Source: Anaerolineales bacterium (GTDB lineage: Bacteria; Chloroflexota; Anaerolineae; Anaerolineales; DRMV01). From it: a stretch of DNA of 8,875 bases. The stretch spans positions 1 through 8,875 of the forward strand of contig WGAK01000263.1 of assembly GCA_015494815.1 (NCBI GenBank). Reading direction: 5' to 3'. A program made the position numbers and the translations under genes. Numbering within the stretch: the stretch's first letter is position 1; each line of letters begins with the position of its first letter. The notes under the pieces were generated by a model. It saw nothing but the letters and a program-made list of their open reading frames with translations. It had not been told where the DNA came from and searched no databases. Shown one piece after another: positions 1-6,212 of this stretch.

Positions 1-1832
1 CGTATAGCCCGGGGCAGCACTTCCTCTCGATAGGCCGGGCCCTGCCGCGCGAACAGTTCCCAACTGGGGAAGGACACCACCCGCACGCCGACGCCCTCGG
101 CGGCCAGGCGTTCGGCCGCGGCGACCACCAGGGCCACCTCGGAGCCCGAGGCCATGAGGATGAGCCGGGGCGGTTGGGGGCCCAGGTCGGCCAGCACATA
201 CGCGCCCCGACGCAGCCCCGCGGCCGGCGCGTAGACCCGGCGGTCGAGGGTGGGCACGGCCTGCCGGGTGAGCACCAAGGCCACGGGCCCGTCGGTGTAT
301 TCCAGGGCCACGCGCCAGGCTTCCACCGTCTCGTTGGCGTCCGCGGGCCGCAGCACCACCAGGTTGGGGATGGCGCGCAGCGCGGCCAGGTGCTCTACAG
401 GCTGGTGGGTGGGGCCGTCTTCGCCCACGGCCAGGCTGTCGTGGGTGAACACATAGGTGACGGGCACTTCCATGAGCGCGCTCAGGCGCAGCGCGGGGCG
501 CAGGTAGTCGGAGAACACCAGGAAGGTCGCGACGAAGGGCCGCACGCCGCCGTAGAGGGCCAGGCCGTTGGCCGCGGCGGCCATTGCGTGCTCGCGCACG
601 CCAAAGTGCAGGTTGCGCCCCGCGGGGTTTTGGGCGCTGAAGTCGCCCTGGTCGCGCAGGTAGGTCTTGTTGGACGGCGTCAGGTCCGCGGAGCCGCCCA
701 CCAGTTCGGGCACGCGGCGGGCCAGCGCGTTGAGGGCCTGCCCCGACGCGGCCCGGGTGGCCAATCCCTTGGCGTCCGCGGGGAAGGCGGGCAGGTCCGC
801 GTCCCAATCCGCGGGCAGTCGGCCGGCCCAGCGGCGTTCCAGTTCTGCGGCCAGGTCGGGGTATGCGGCTCGATAGCGCTCCCACAGGGCCTGCCAGCGG
901 GCCTCGGCCTCGCGGCCTCGTTCCAGGCTGGTGCGAAAGTGCGCCCGCACATCGTCGGGTACATAGAAGAGCGGCTCGGTGGGCCAGCCTAAGGCTTCCT
1001 TGGCCGCGCGCAGTTCCTCGGGGCCCAGAGGCGCGCCGTGGGCCGCGGCCGTGCCCTGCTTGTGCGGCGCGCCGTAGCCGATGACCGTGCGGCACAGGAT
1101 GAGGCTGGGCCGCGGGTCGGCCTTGGCCTGGGCAATGGCCGCATCCACCGCGTCCACATCCAGCCCGTCCACCCCGCGCAGCACCTGCCAGCCGTAGGCC
1201 TCGAAACGGCGGGCCACATCTTCGCTGAAGGCCAGGTCTGTGGGGCCGTCAATGGTGATGCGGTTGTCGTCATACAGGTAAATCAGCCGCCCCAGGCGCA
1301 AGTGCCCGGCCAGCGACGCGGCCTCGTGGCTGATGCCTTCCATCAGGTCGCCGTCGGTGACCAGCGCGTACATCCAATGGTCGAACAGGGGGAAGCCGGG
1401 CCGCTGGTAGCGCGCGGCCAGGTGCGCCTGGGCGATGGCCATGCCCACGCCCGTGGCGAAGCCCTGGCCCAAGGGACCGGTGGTGACCTCGACGCCGGGC
1501 GTCAGGCCGTATTCGGGGTGACCGGGCGTGCGGCTGCCCCATTGCCGAAAGCGTTTCAGTTCGTCGAGGGGCAGGTCATAGCCCGTGAGATGCAGCAGCG
1601 CGTAGAGCAGCGCGCTGCCGTGCCCGCCCGAGAGGATGAAGCGGTCGCGGCCGGGCCAGTGGGGGTTGGCGGGGTTGTGGCGCAGATGGCGCATCCACAG
1701 CGCGTAGGCCAGCGCGGCCGCGCCCATGGGCAGGCCGGGGTGGCCCGAGCGGGCCGTCTCTACCATGTCGGCGGCCAGAAAACGCAGCGTGTTGACGCTG
1801 CGGGTGACCAGGTCGGCGTTGGTTGCGGTCAT
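1..1832 (-). CDS. tkt: Transketolase, C-terminus cut off by the window edge
   Basis: Thiamine-diphosphate enzyme that moves two-carbon ketol units between sugar phosphates in the non-oxidative pentose phosphate pathway (cytoplasm). The reverse strand reads open from ATG at 1832 to base 3, 610 codons without a stop; the family is about 660-670 residues, so roughly 55 C-terminal residues are missing. Seen in order: HPG at residue 31, GGHGS around 71, the cofactor motif TDGDLMEG (159-166) followed by DDN (188-190), FGVREHAM with the catalytic Glu at 414, and THDS...GEDGPTHQP (463-478), whose His464 and His476 match E. coli His461 and His473; LTRQ follows at 521. The first Gly of the usual GDG is Thr, as in some other bacterial transketolases. 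Start choice: a GGAGG (1840-1844 on the reverse strand) lies 7 nt before the ATG, and the ATG overlaps the upstream gene's stop (ATGA), which implies translational coupling. Identification is certain; only the end is unseen. Confidence 0.97.
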   Translation of the reverse strand, partial: MTATNADLVTRSVNTLRFLAADMVETARSGHPGLPMGAAALAYALWMRHLRHNPANPHWPGRDRFILSGGHGSALLYALLHLTGYDLPLDELKRFRQWGSRTPGHPEYGLTPGVEVTTGPLGQGFATGVGMAIAQAHLAARYQRPGFPLFDHWMYALVTDGDLMEGISHEAASLAGHLRLGRLIYLYDDNRITIDGPTDLAFSEDVARRFEAYGWQVLRGVDGLDVDAVDAAIAQAKADPRPSLILCRTVIGYGAPHKQGTAAAHGAPLGPEELRAAKEALGWPTEPLFYVPDDVRAHFRTSLERGREAEARWQALWERYRAAYPDLAAELERRWAGRLPADWDADLPAFPADAKGLATRAASGQALNALARRVPELVGGSADLTPSNKTYLRDQGDFSAQNPAGRNLHFGVREHAMAAAANGLALYGGVRPFVATFLVFSDYLRPALRLSALMEVPVTYVFTHDSLAVGEDGPTHQPVEHLAALRAIPNLVVLRPADANETVEAWRVALEYTDGPVALVLTRQAVPTLDRRVYAPAAGLRRGAYVLADLGPQPPRLILMASGSEVALVVAAAERLAAEGVGVRVVSFPSWELFARQGPAYREEVLPRAI

Positions 1833-2305
1833 GGGGATGCCTCCGTGGGGGCCGAGGTACGGCCGCGGGGCCAGGCCAGGAGGAACCCGGCCAGCATGAT
1901 GAGTTCGCCCACCAGGATGCCGGCCACCTGCCAGGGGCCGAAATAGGCTTCGGTGGGGTTGGGGTGCGAGCCAAAGCCTAAGATGTCGGCCAGGGCCGCG
2001 ATGGCCGTGAGCACATAGCCGGTGAAGCCCAGGCGCAGGCCCACATCGGCCCAAAAGGGCAGGGGGGTGTGGCCGTTCCAGTGCGCGGTAATGTGCAGAT
2101 AACTGCCGTAGACCACCAAGCCCAGGCCGCTGATGAACACCAGCAGTTGCACCAGCCCCACCGTCTCGGCCCGGGCCAGGCCCACCCAGTCGGGTCGCAG
2201 CCCCAGGGTTTGGACCAGAAGCCCCAGCCCGGCCAGCAGCAACCCCAGGCGAAGGCGGGTCTCCGTCCGGGCGCGCAGGGGCGGCGTGGTGGCGGGCACG
2301 CTCAT
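1829..2305 (-). CDS. Small four-helix membrane protein of unknown function, coupled to transketolase
   Basis: I do not recognise the family. The 158-residue product has four hydrophobic stretches, about residues 18-36, 48-70, 86-109 and 124-145, separated by short polar loops, with an Arg-rich N-terminus (RARTETRLR) and a polar C-terminal tail. Acidic residues lie inside helices 3 and 4 (Asp107, Glu134), and two His (71, 75) follow helix 2. There is no cleavable signal peptide or lipobox; it is probably an integral inner-membrane protein. Start choice: AAGGAGGT (2311-2318 on the reverse strand) sits 5 nt before ATG at 2305, the strongest ribosome binding site in the window. Its TGA overlaps the transketolase ATG by 4 nt, so it is the first gene of a two-gene (or longer) operon and probably sets transketolase translation. 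Reality of the gene is well supported by its ribosome binding site, promoter, coupling and clean hydrophobic pattern; function is open. Confidence 0.85.
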   Translation of the reverse strand: MSVPATTPPLRARTETRLRLGLLLAGLGLLVQTLGLRPDWVGLARAETVGLVQLLVFISGLGLVVYGSYLHITAHWNGHTPLPFWADVGLRLGFTGYVLTAIAALADILGFGSHPNPTEAYFGPWQVAGILVGELIMLAGFLLAWPRGRTSAPTEASP

Positions 2306-2327
2306 GATGCACCTCCTTGATGGGCGT

Positions 2328-2336
2328 ATTATACCA
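2328..2336 (-). promoter_or_regulatory. Extended -10 promoter for the membrane protein-transketolase operon
   Basis: On the reverse strand the sequence reads TGGTATAAT: a perfect TATAAT preceded by the TGn extension that lets sigma-70 promoters work without a good -35. No -35 match is seen at 17 bp. The predicted start is near 2321, leaving a leader of only about 16 nt that is nearly all ribosome binding site. Confidence 0.65.
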
Positions 2337-2343
2337 ACCCGAC

Positions 2344-2355
2344 CGGCCGCGGCCG
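2344..2355. promoter_or_regulatory. Perfect 12-bp palindrome between divergent promoters, possible operator
   Basis: CGGCCGCGGCCG is identical to its reverse complement. It lies between the two outward-facing TATAAT boxes, where the -35 regions of both promoters overlap. A protein bound here could control both transcription units. In a GC-rich genome such a palindrome can also arise by chance, so the role is inference. Confidence 0.35.
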
Positions 2356-2358
2356 CGC

Positions 2359-2364
2359 TATAAT
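2359..2364 (+). promoter_or_regulatory. -10 box for the methylmalonyl-CoA mutase gene
   Basis: A perfect TATAAT stands out in very GC-rich surroundings. There is no TGn extension and no recognisable -35 at 16-18 bp, so it may need an activator. The predicted start is near 2371, giving a leader of about 63 nt before the mutase ATG. Confidence 0.6.
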
Positions 2365-2370
2365 TCCCCT

Positions 2371-2387
2371 GGCGCGCGGCGCGCGCC
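2371..2387 (+). promoter_or_regulatory. GC-only hairpin at the 5' end of the mutase mRNA
   Basis: GGCGCGC, loop GGC, then GCGCGCC form a perfect 7-bp stem with a 3-nt loop. It begins at the start point predicted from the TATAAT at 2359-2364. A hairpin at the extreme 5' end commonly protects mRNA from 5'-end-dependent decay. It is too far from the mutase ribosome binding site (about 2421) to block it. Confidence 0.4.
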
Positions 2388-2433
2388 GGCCCCGGCGGAG
2401 CCGTTCCCCCACCCCCATAGGGAGAGACCCACC

Positions 2434-4101
2434 ATGTGGCAGGCCCTTCGAGAACACTACCAACGCTGGCAAACCCGAGTGCTGCAGCCGTTTTTGCGCA
2501 AAGCCCCCGAACGCAAGCCCGAGTTTCGCACCTGGTCGGGCATCCCCGTGCCCCGCTTGCTCGTGCCCGAGGACCCCGACCCCGACTACCTCGAACGGTT
2601 GGGCTTCCCGGGCGCCTACCCCTTCACGCGTGGGGTTTACCCCACCATGTATCGGGGGCGCTTCTGGACCATGCGCCAGTATGCCGGCTACGGCACTGCG
2701 GAAGAAACCAACGCCCGCTTTCACTACCTGCTCAAGGCCGGGCAAACCGGGCTCTCGGTGGCCTTCGACCTGCCCACCCAATTGGGCTACGACGCGGACC
2801 ATCCCCTGGCCGCGGGCGAGGTGGGCAAGGTGGGCGTGTCCATTTCGTCGCTGGAGGACATGGAGCGCCTGTTCCGCGGCATTCCGCTGGGGCGGGTCTC
2901 GACCAGCATGACCATCAACGCGCCCGCGGCCGTGATTTGGGCCATGTACATCGCGGTGACCAAGAAGCAGGGTGCCGCGGTACGCGACCTGCGCGGCACC
3001 ATCCAGAACGACATCTTGAAGGAATACACGGCCCGCGGCACCTACATTTTCCCGCCCCGGCCCTCCATGCGCCTCATCACCGACACCTTCCGTTTCGCAG
3101 CCCAGGCCGTGCCCAAGTGGAACCCCATCAGCATCTCGGGCTATCACATTCGCGAAGCCGGGGCCACCGCGGTGCAAGAAGTGGCCTTCACCCTGGCCAA
3201 TGCCATCGCCTATGTGGAAACCGCGTTGCAGGCCGGGCTGGATGTGGACGCGTTCGCGCCCCGGCTGTCGTTTTTCTTCAACGCGCACAACAACTTCTTC
3301 GAGGAAATCGCCAAGTTTCGGGCCGCGCGGCGGCTGTGGGCGCGCATCATGAAGGAACGCTTCGGGGCCCAGGACCCGCGGTCGTGGCGGCTGCGTTTCC
3401 ACACCCAAACGGGCGGCTCGACCCTGACCGCGCAGCAGCCCGAGAACAACATCGTGCGGGTGACGCTGCAGGCCCTGGCCGCGGTGTTGGGCGGCACCCA
3501 GTCGCTGCACACCAACAGCATGGACGAGGCGTTGTGGCTGCCCACCGAGAAGTCGGCCCGCATTGCCTTGCGCACCCAGCAAATCATCGCCCACGAGAGC
3601 GGCGTGGCCGATACGGTGGACCCCCTGGCCGGCGCGTACTTCGTGGAATACCTGACCGACGAGGTCGAGCGCCGGGCCCAGGACTATTTGCGACGCATTG
3701 ACGAGATGGGTGGCGCGCTGGCGGCCATCGAGCAGGGCTACATCCAGCGGGAAATTCAGGACGCGGCCTACGCCTATCAGCAGGCCGTGGAACGGGGCGA
3801 GCAAATCATTGTGGGCGTGAACGCGTTTCAAATCGAAGAAGACGCGCGCGACCTGGAGGCGCTGGTGGTGGACCCGGCCCTGGAAGCCGAGCAGCGTCGG
3901 CGGCTGGCCGCGCTGCGCCAACGGCGGGACGCCCAGGCCGTGGCCGAAATTCTGGCCCGCATTGAGGCCGCGGCCCGCAGCGACGACGAGCCTCTGATGC
4001 CCCTGTTCGTCGAGGCGGTAGAACGCTACGCCACTTTGGGCGAAATCGTCGGCGTGTTGCGGCAGGTGTGGGGCGAGTATCAGCCGCCGGTGGGTTTCTG
4101 A
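2434..4101 (+). CDS. Methylmalonyl-CoA mutase, catalytic (large) subunit without B12 domain
   Basis: Adenosylcobalamin-dependent isomerase interconverting (R)-methylmalonyl-CoA and succinyl-CoA, in propionate and odd-chain or branched-chain breakdown. The 555 residues cover the substrate-binding barrel and stop there; the roughly 130-residue cobalamin-binding domain must come from a separate small subunit, which is not in this window. Using Propionibacterium numbering with a constant offset of 6, active-site residues are kept: Tyr83 (Tyr89) in RQYAG, Gln191 (Gln197), Arg201 (Arg207), Tyr237-His238 (Tyr243-His244), Arg76, Thr79, Arg81, Ser108, Arg277 and Ser279. Tyr83 and Arg201 favour methylmalonyl-CoA over isobutyryl-CoA mutase (Phe, Gln) or 2-hydroxyisobutyryl-CoA mutase (Ile). 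Start choice: ATG 2434 has GGAG at 2421-2424. The frame stays open upstream to 2317, but those 39 extra codons would run through the promoter and hairpin and are rejected. A gene name is not assigned because naming of split subunits varies. Confidence 0.95.
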   Translation: MWQALREHYQRWQTRVLQPFLRKAPERKPEFRTWSGIPVPRLLVPEDPDPDYLERLGFPGAYPFTRGVYPTMYRGRFWTMRQYAGYGTAEETNARFHYLLKAGQTGLSVAFDLPTQLGYDADHPLAAGEVGKVGVSISSLEDMERLFRGIPLGRVSTSMTINAPAAVIWAMYIAVTKKQGAAVRDLRGTIQNDILKEYTARGTYIFPPRPSMRLITDTFRFAAQAVPKWNPISISGYHIREAGATAVQEVAFTLANAIAYVETALQAGLDVDAFAPRLSFFFNAHNNFFEEIAKFRAARRLWARIMKERFGAQDPRSWRLRFHTQTGGSTLTAQQPENNIVRVTLQALAAVLGGTQSLHTNSMDEALWLPTEKSARIALRTQQIIAHESGVADTVDPLAGAYFVEYLTDEVERRAQDYLRRIDEMGGALAAIEQGYIQREIQDAAYAYQQAVERGEQIIVGVNAFQIEEDARDLEALVVDPALEAEQRRRLAALRQRRDAQAVAEILARIEAAARSDDEPLMPLFVEAVERYATLGEIVGVLRQVWGEYQPPVGF

Positions 4102-4112
4102 CCGGCCGTCTG

Positions 4113-4121
4113 TGGTACACT
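4113..4121 (+). promoter_or_regulatory. Possible extended -10 promoter for ychF-menA
   Basis: TGGTACACT in the 66-bp gap after the mutase gene resembles the extended -10 elements at 2328-2336 (reverse) and 6198-6206. The predicted start near 4128 would leave a 40-nt leader with GGAGG at 4155-4159. Read-through from the mutase promoter is also possible, as no terminator hairpin is seen in the gap. Confidence 0.45.
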
Positions 4122-4167
4122 CGACCCACGGCGCGCACGCGCCCACATCCCGGCGGAGGCAAACACC

Positions 4168-5232
4168 ATGCAATTAGGGTTGGTGGGACTGCCGCAGAGC
4201 GGCAAGACCACGGTGTTCAACGCGCTCACGGGCAGCCAGGTGCCGTTGACCATGACGGGCACCCGCTTCGAGGTGCACACCGCGGTGGTGGATGTGCCCG
4301 ACCCGCGGGTGGACGCGCTGGCCGAGCGGTTTCGTTCCCGCAAGCGCACCTACGCCAAGGTGACCTATGCCGACATCGCGGGGCTCAGCGGCCAGGCCGG
4401 CGGCGAACTGCCCGGCCCGCTGCGCAACCTGCTGGGCCAGATGGACGCGCTGGTGCACGTGGTGCGGGCCTTCGACAACCCACAGGCACCGCACCCGGCC
4501 GGCACGGTGGACCCGGCCCGGGACATTGCCGCCCTGGACCAGGAGTTGCTGCTGCACGACCTGCTGACCGTGGAACGCCGTTTGGCCCGCCTGGCCGAGG
4601 AGCGGCAAAAGGGCGCCCGGCCCAAAGATGTGCTGGCGCGCGAGCAGGCGTTGTTCGAGCGGCTACGCACCGCGCTGGAACAGGGGCAGCCGTTGCGGGC
4701 CCTGGATTTTACGCCGGAAGAGGACCGGCTGCTGGCCGGATTTGGCTTGTTGACCCGCAAGCCCATGCTGGTGTTGTTCAACATCGGCGACGAAGACGCG
4801 CCCCCCGCGTGGACGACCGACCTCCCGCGCACCCGGGTGGCCGCGCTACGGGGCCGCTTAGAGATGGAACTGGCGCAGATGGACCCCGAAGACGCGGCCT
4901 ACTTTCGCACCGAATACGGCTTGGCCGAGTCCGCGCTGGAGCGCATCGTGCGCGAGTCGTACGAACTGCTGGAGCGCATCACCTTCTACACGGTGGGCGA
5001 AAAAGAGGCGCGCGCCTGGCCGTTGCCGCGCGGCAGCACCGCGGTGGACGCGGCCGCGGCCATCCACACCGACCTGGCCCGGGGGTTCATTCGCGCCGAG
5101 GTCATCCATTACGATGTGCTCATGGCCCTGGGCGACTGGGCCGCGGCCCGGGCCGCGGGCAAGATTCGTCTGGAAGGCAAGGACTATGTGGTCCAGGACG
5201 GCGATGTGATGCTCATTCGTTTCGCGACCTGA
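4168..5232 (+). CDS. ychF: YchF/OLA1-family P-loop ATPase, divergent P-loop
   Basis: Member of the Obg-related YchF group, ribosome-associated nucleotide hydrolases that prefer ATP and are linked to stress and translation control. Length 354 is close to the usual ~363. Seen: P-loop GLPQSGKTT (7-15), a switch region ending VDVPDPRVDAL (41-51), G3 motif DIAGL (69-73), DALVHVVRAFDN (93-104), a helical coiled region rich in Arg, Glu and Leu (about 118-175), the specificity loop LFNIGDED (203-210) in place of GTPase NKxD, and the YchF C-terminal TGS-like domain from ITFYTVGEKEARAW (271-284) to GDVMLIRF (345-352). Odd points: the family P-loop NVGKST is QSGKTT, the usual Pro-Phe-Ala-Thr-Ile-Glu switch I is missing, and the loop after DIAGL is shortened. 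GGAGG (4155-4159) sits 8 nt before the ATG. menA follows 22 nt after the stop. It is not the mutase chaperone MeaB, which belongs to another G-protein class. Confidence 0.88.
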   Translation: MQLGLVGLPQSGKTTVFNALTGSQVPLTMTGTRFEVHTAVVDVPDPRVDALAERFRSRKRTYAKVTYADIAGLSGQAGGELPGPLRNLLGQMDALVHVVRAFDNPQAPHPAGTVDPARDIAALDQELLLHDLLTVERRLARLAEERQKGARPKDVLAREQALFERLRTALEQGQPLRALDFTPEEDRLLAGFGLLTRKPMLVLFNIGDEDAPPAWTTDLPRTRVAALRGRLEMELAQMDPEDAAYFRTEYGLAESALERIVRESYELLERITFYTVGEKEARAWPLPRGSTAVDAAAAIHTDLARGFIRAEVIHYDVLMALGDWAAARAAGKIRLEGKDYVVQDGDVMLIRFAT

Positions 5233-5254
5233 CCGCACAGCCGGAGAAACGCGC

Positions 5255-6163
5255 ATGACGACCGCACACAATGCCCCGCCGGGGGCCTGGCAGGTATGGT
5301 GGACGGCCGCGCGGCCCAAGACTTTGCCCGCCGCGGCCGCGCCGGTGTTGGCCGGGGTGGCGCTGGCCGTCGCCCACGGAGCCTGGCGGCCGGGCGTGGC
5401 CCTGGTCACCCTGGTGACCGCACTCTTGCTGCAAATCGGCGTGAATCTGGCCAACGACGCACAGGATTATCAGCGCGGGGCCGACGACCCCGCGGCGCGG
5501 TTGGGGCCGCCCCGGGTCACGGCCTTGGGCTGGCGCACGCCCGGGCAGGTGCTGCGGGCCGCGGCGCTGGTCTTCGGTCTGGCGTTGGTGCTGGGCCTGT
5601 ATCTGGTCGCGGTGGGCGGCTGGCCCATCCTGGCCATCGGGCTGAGTGCCATCGTCGTGGCCTGGGCCTACAGCGGCGGGCCTTACCCTATTGCCTATCA
5701 CGGCCTGGGTGAGGTCTTCGTGCTGCTCTATTTCGGCTTGCTGGCCGTGGCCGGTACCTACTATCTGCAGACCGGGGCCTGGCATCCGGGCGCGTGGCTT
5801 TTGGGCCTGGCCGTGGGGAGCATCAATACGGCCATCCTGGTGGTCAACAATTACCGTGACCTGCCCAACGACCGGCAGGCCGGTAAACGCACCCTGGCCG
5901 TGCGCTTGGGCCCGGCGCGCACCCGGCTGGAATATGCCGCGCTGCTGGCGCTGCCTTATGGGCTCACCGTGTTGGCCGTGGCCCTGGGCTGGTGGCCGCG
6001 GGGCGCGCTGCTGACCCTGGTCACCGGCTTTTGGGCCTGGCGCGCGTGGCGTCGCTTTCGCCACGCGCAGGGGCGGGCGCTGAACCCCGTGCTGGCCCAG
6101 ACCGGGCAACTGGCCCTGCGCTTCGCGCTGGTTTTCGCGTTGGGGGCGTGGCTGCTGCGCTGA
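5255..6163 (+). CDS. menA: 1,4-dihydroxy-2-naphthoate polyprenyltransferase (MenA type, UbiA superfamily)
   Basis: Integral membrane prenyltransferase that attaches a polyprenyl chain to dihydroxynaphthoate, the late step of menaquinone synthesis. The 302 residues match the family length. The two Asp-rich motifs that bind Mg-diphosphate are seen: NLANDAQDYQRGAD (64-77, the N..xND..D pattern) and NNYRDLPNDRQAGKRTLAVRLG (198-219, DxxxD at 202 and 206). The N-terminal WWTAARPKTLPAAAAPVLAG (15-34) is also typical of MenA. Hydrophobic segments at about 26-41, 47-66, 101-120, 123-139, 150-170, 179-198, 226-245, 249-263 and 284-301 fit eight or nine helices. Start choice: GGAGA (5243-5247) is 7 nt before ATG 5255. 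The 22-nt gap after ychF suggests co-transcription. Other UbiA enzymes share the motifs, but the second motif is MenA-like rather than UbiA or chlorophyll-synthase-like. Confidence 0.9.
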   Translation: MTTAHNAPPGAWQVWWTAARPKTLPAAAAPVLAGVALAVAHGAWRPGVALVTLVTALLLQIGVNLANDAQDYQRGADDPAARLGPPRVTALGWRTPGQVLRAAALVFGLALVLGLYLVAVGGWPILAIGLSAIVVAWAYSGGPYPIAYHGLGEVFVLLYFGLLAVAGTYYLQTGAWHPGAWLLGLAVGSINTAILVVNNYRDLPNDRQAGKRTLAVRLGPARTRLEYAALLALPYGLTVLAVALGWWPRGALLTLVTGFWAWRAWRRFRHAQGRALNPVLAQTGQLALRFALVFALGAWLLR

Positions 6164-6197
6164 GCCGGGCGCGTGACCGCTTCGAGACCCGCGTTTT

Positions 6198-6206
6198 TGG
6201 TACAAT
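6198..6206 (+). promoter_or_regulatory. Extended -10 promoter in the long intergenic region
   Basis: TGGTACAAT, preceded by a T-run, closely matches the extended -10 at 2328-2336 (reverse). The predicted start is near 6213. No convincing reading frame with a ribosome binding site follows, so the transcript is either a non-coding RNA or a 350-nt leader for the fur gene. The -35 position (about 6178-6183) shows no match. Confidence 0.55.
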
Positions 6207-6212
6207 ACATAG

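Noticed and set aside
174..1946. Two plus-strand open frames (174-992 and 1038-1946) opposite transketolase
   Set aside because: They are low-complexity shadow frames antisense to an unambiguous transketolase reading, with no ribosome binding site or recognisable domain.
2317..2433. Upstream ATG at 2317 as start of the mutase
   Set aside because: The added 39 residues would be encoded by the promoter, palindrome and GC hairpin. ATG 2434 has its own GGAG and begins the normal family N-terminus.
2329..4173. 614-codon open frame antisense to the whole mutase gene
   Set aside because: In GC-rich DNA with GC-biased third positions, antisense frames stay open by chance. The translation is rich in Gly, His, Arg and Gln without any fold or motif, while the sense frame has a complete conserved active site.
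4168..5232. The gene after the mutase being the MeaB/ArgK mutase chaperone
   Set aside because: DIAGL, LFNIGDED and the C-terminal TGS-like domain identify YchF; MeaB has a different G-domain order and lacks this C-terminus.
6165..6198. Terminator after menA (CGCG ... CGCG followed by TTTTT)
   Set aside because: The stem is only 4 bp with a long 16-nt interior, and the T-run is part of the promoter element at 6198-6206. Too weak to call.
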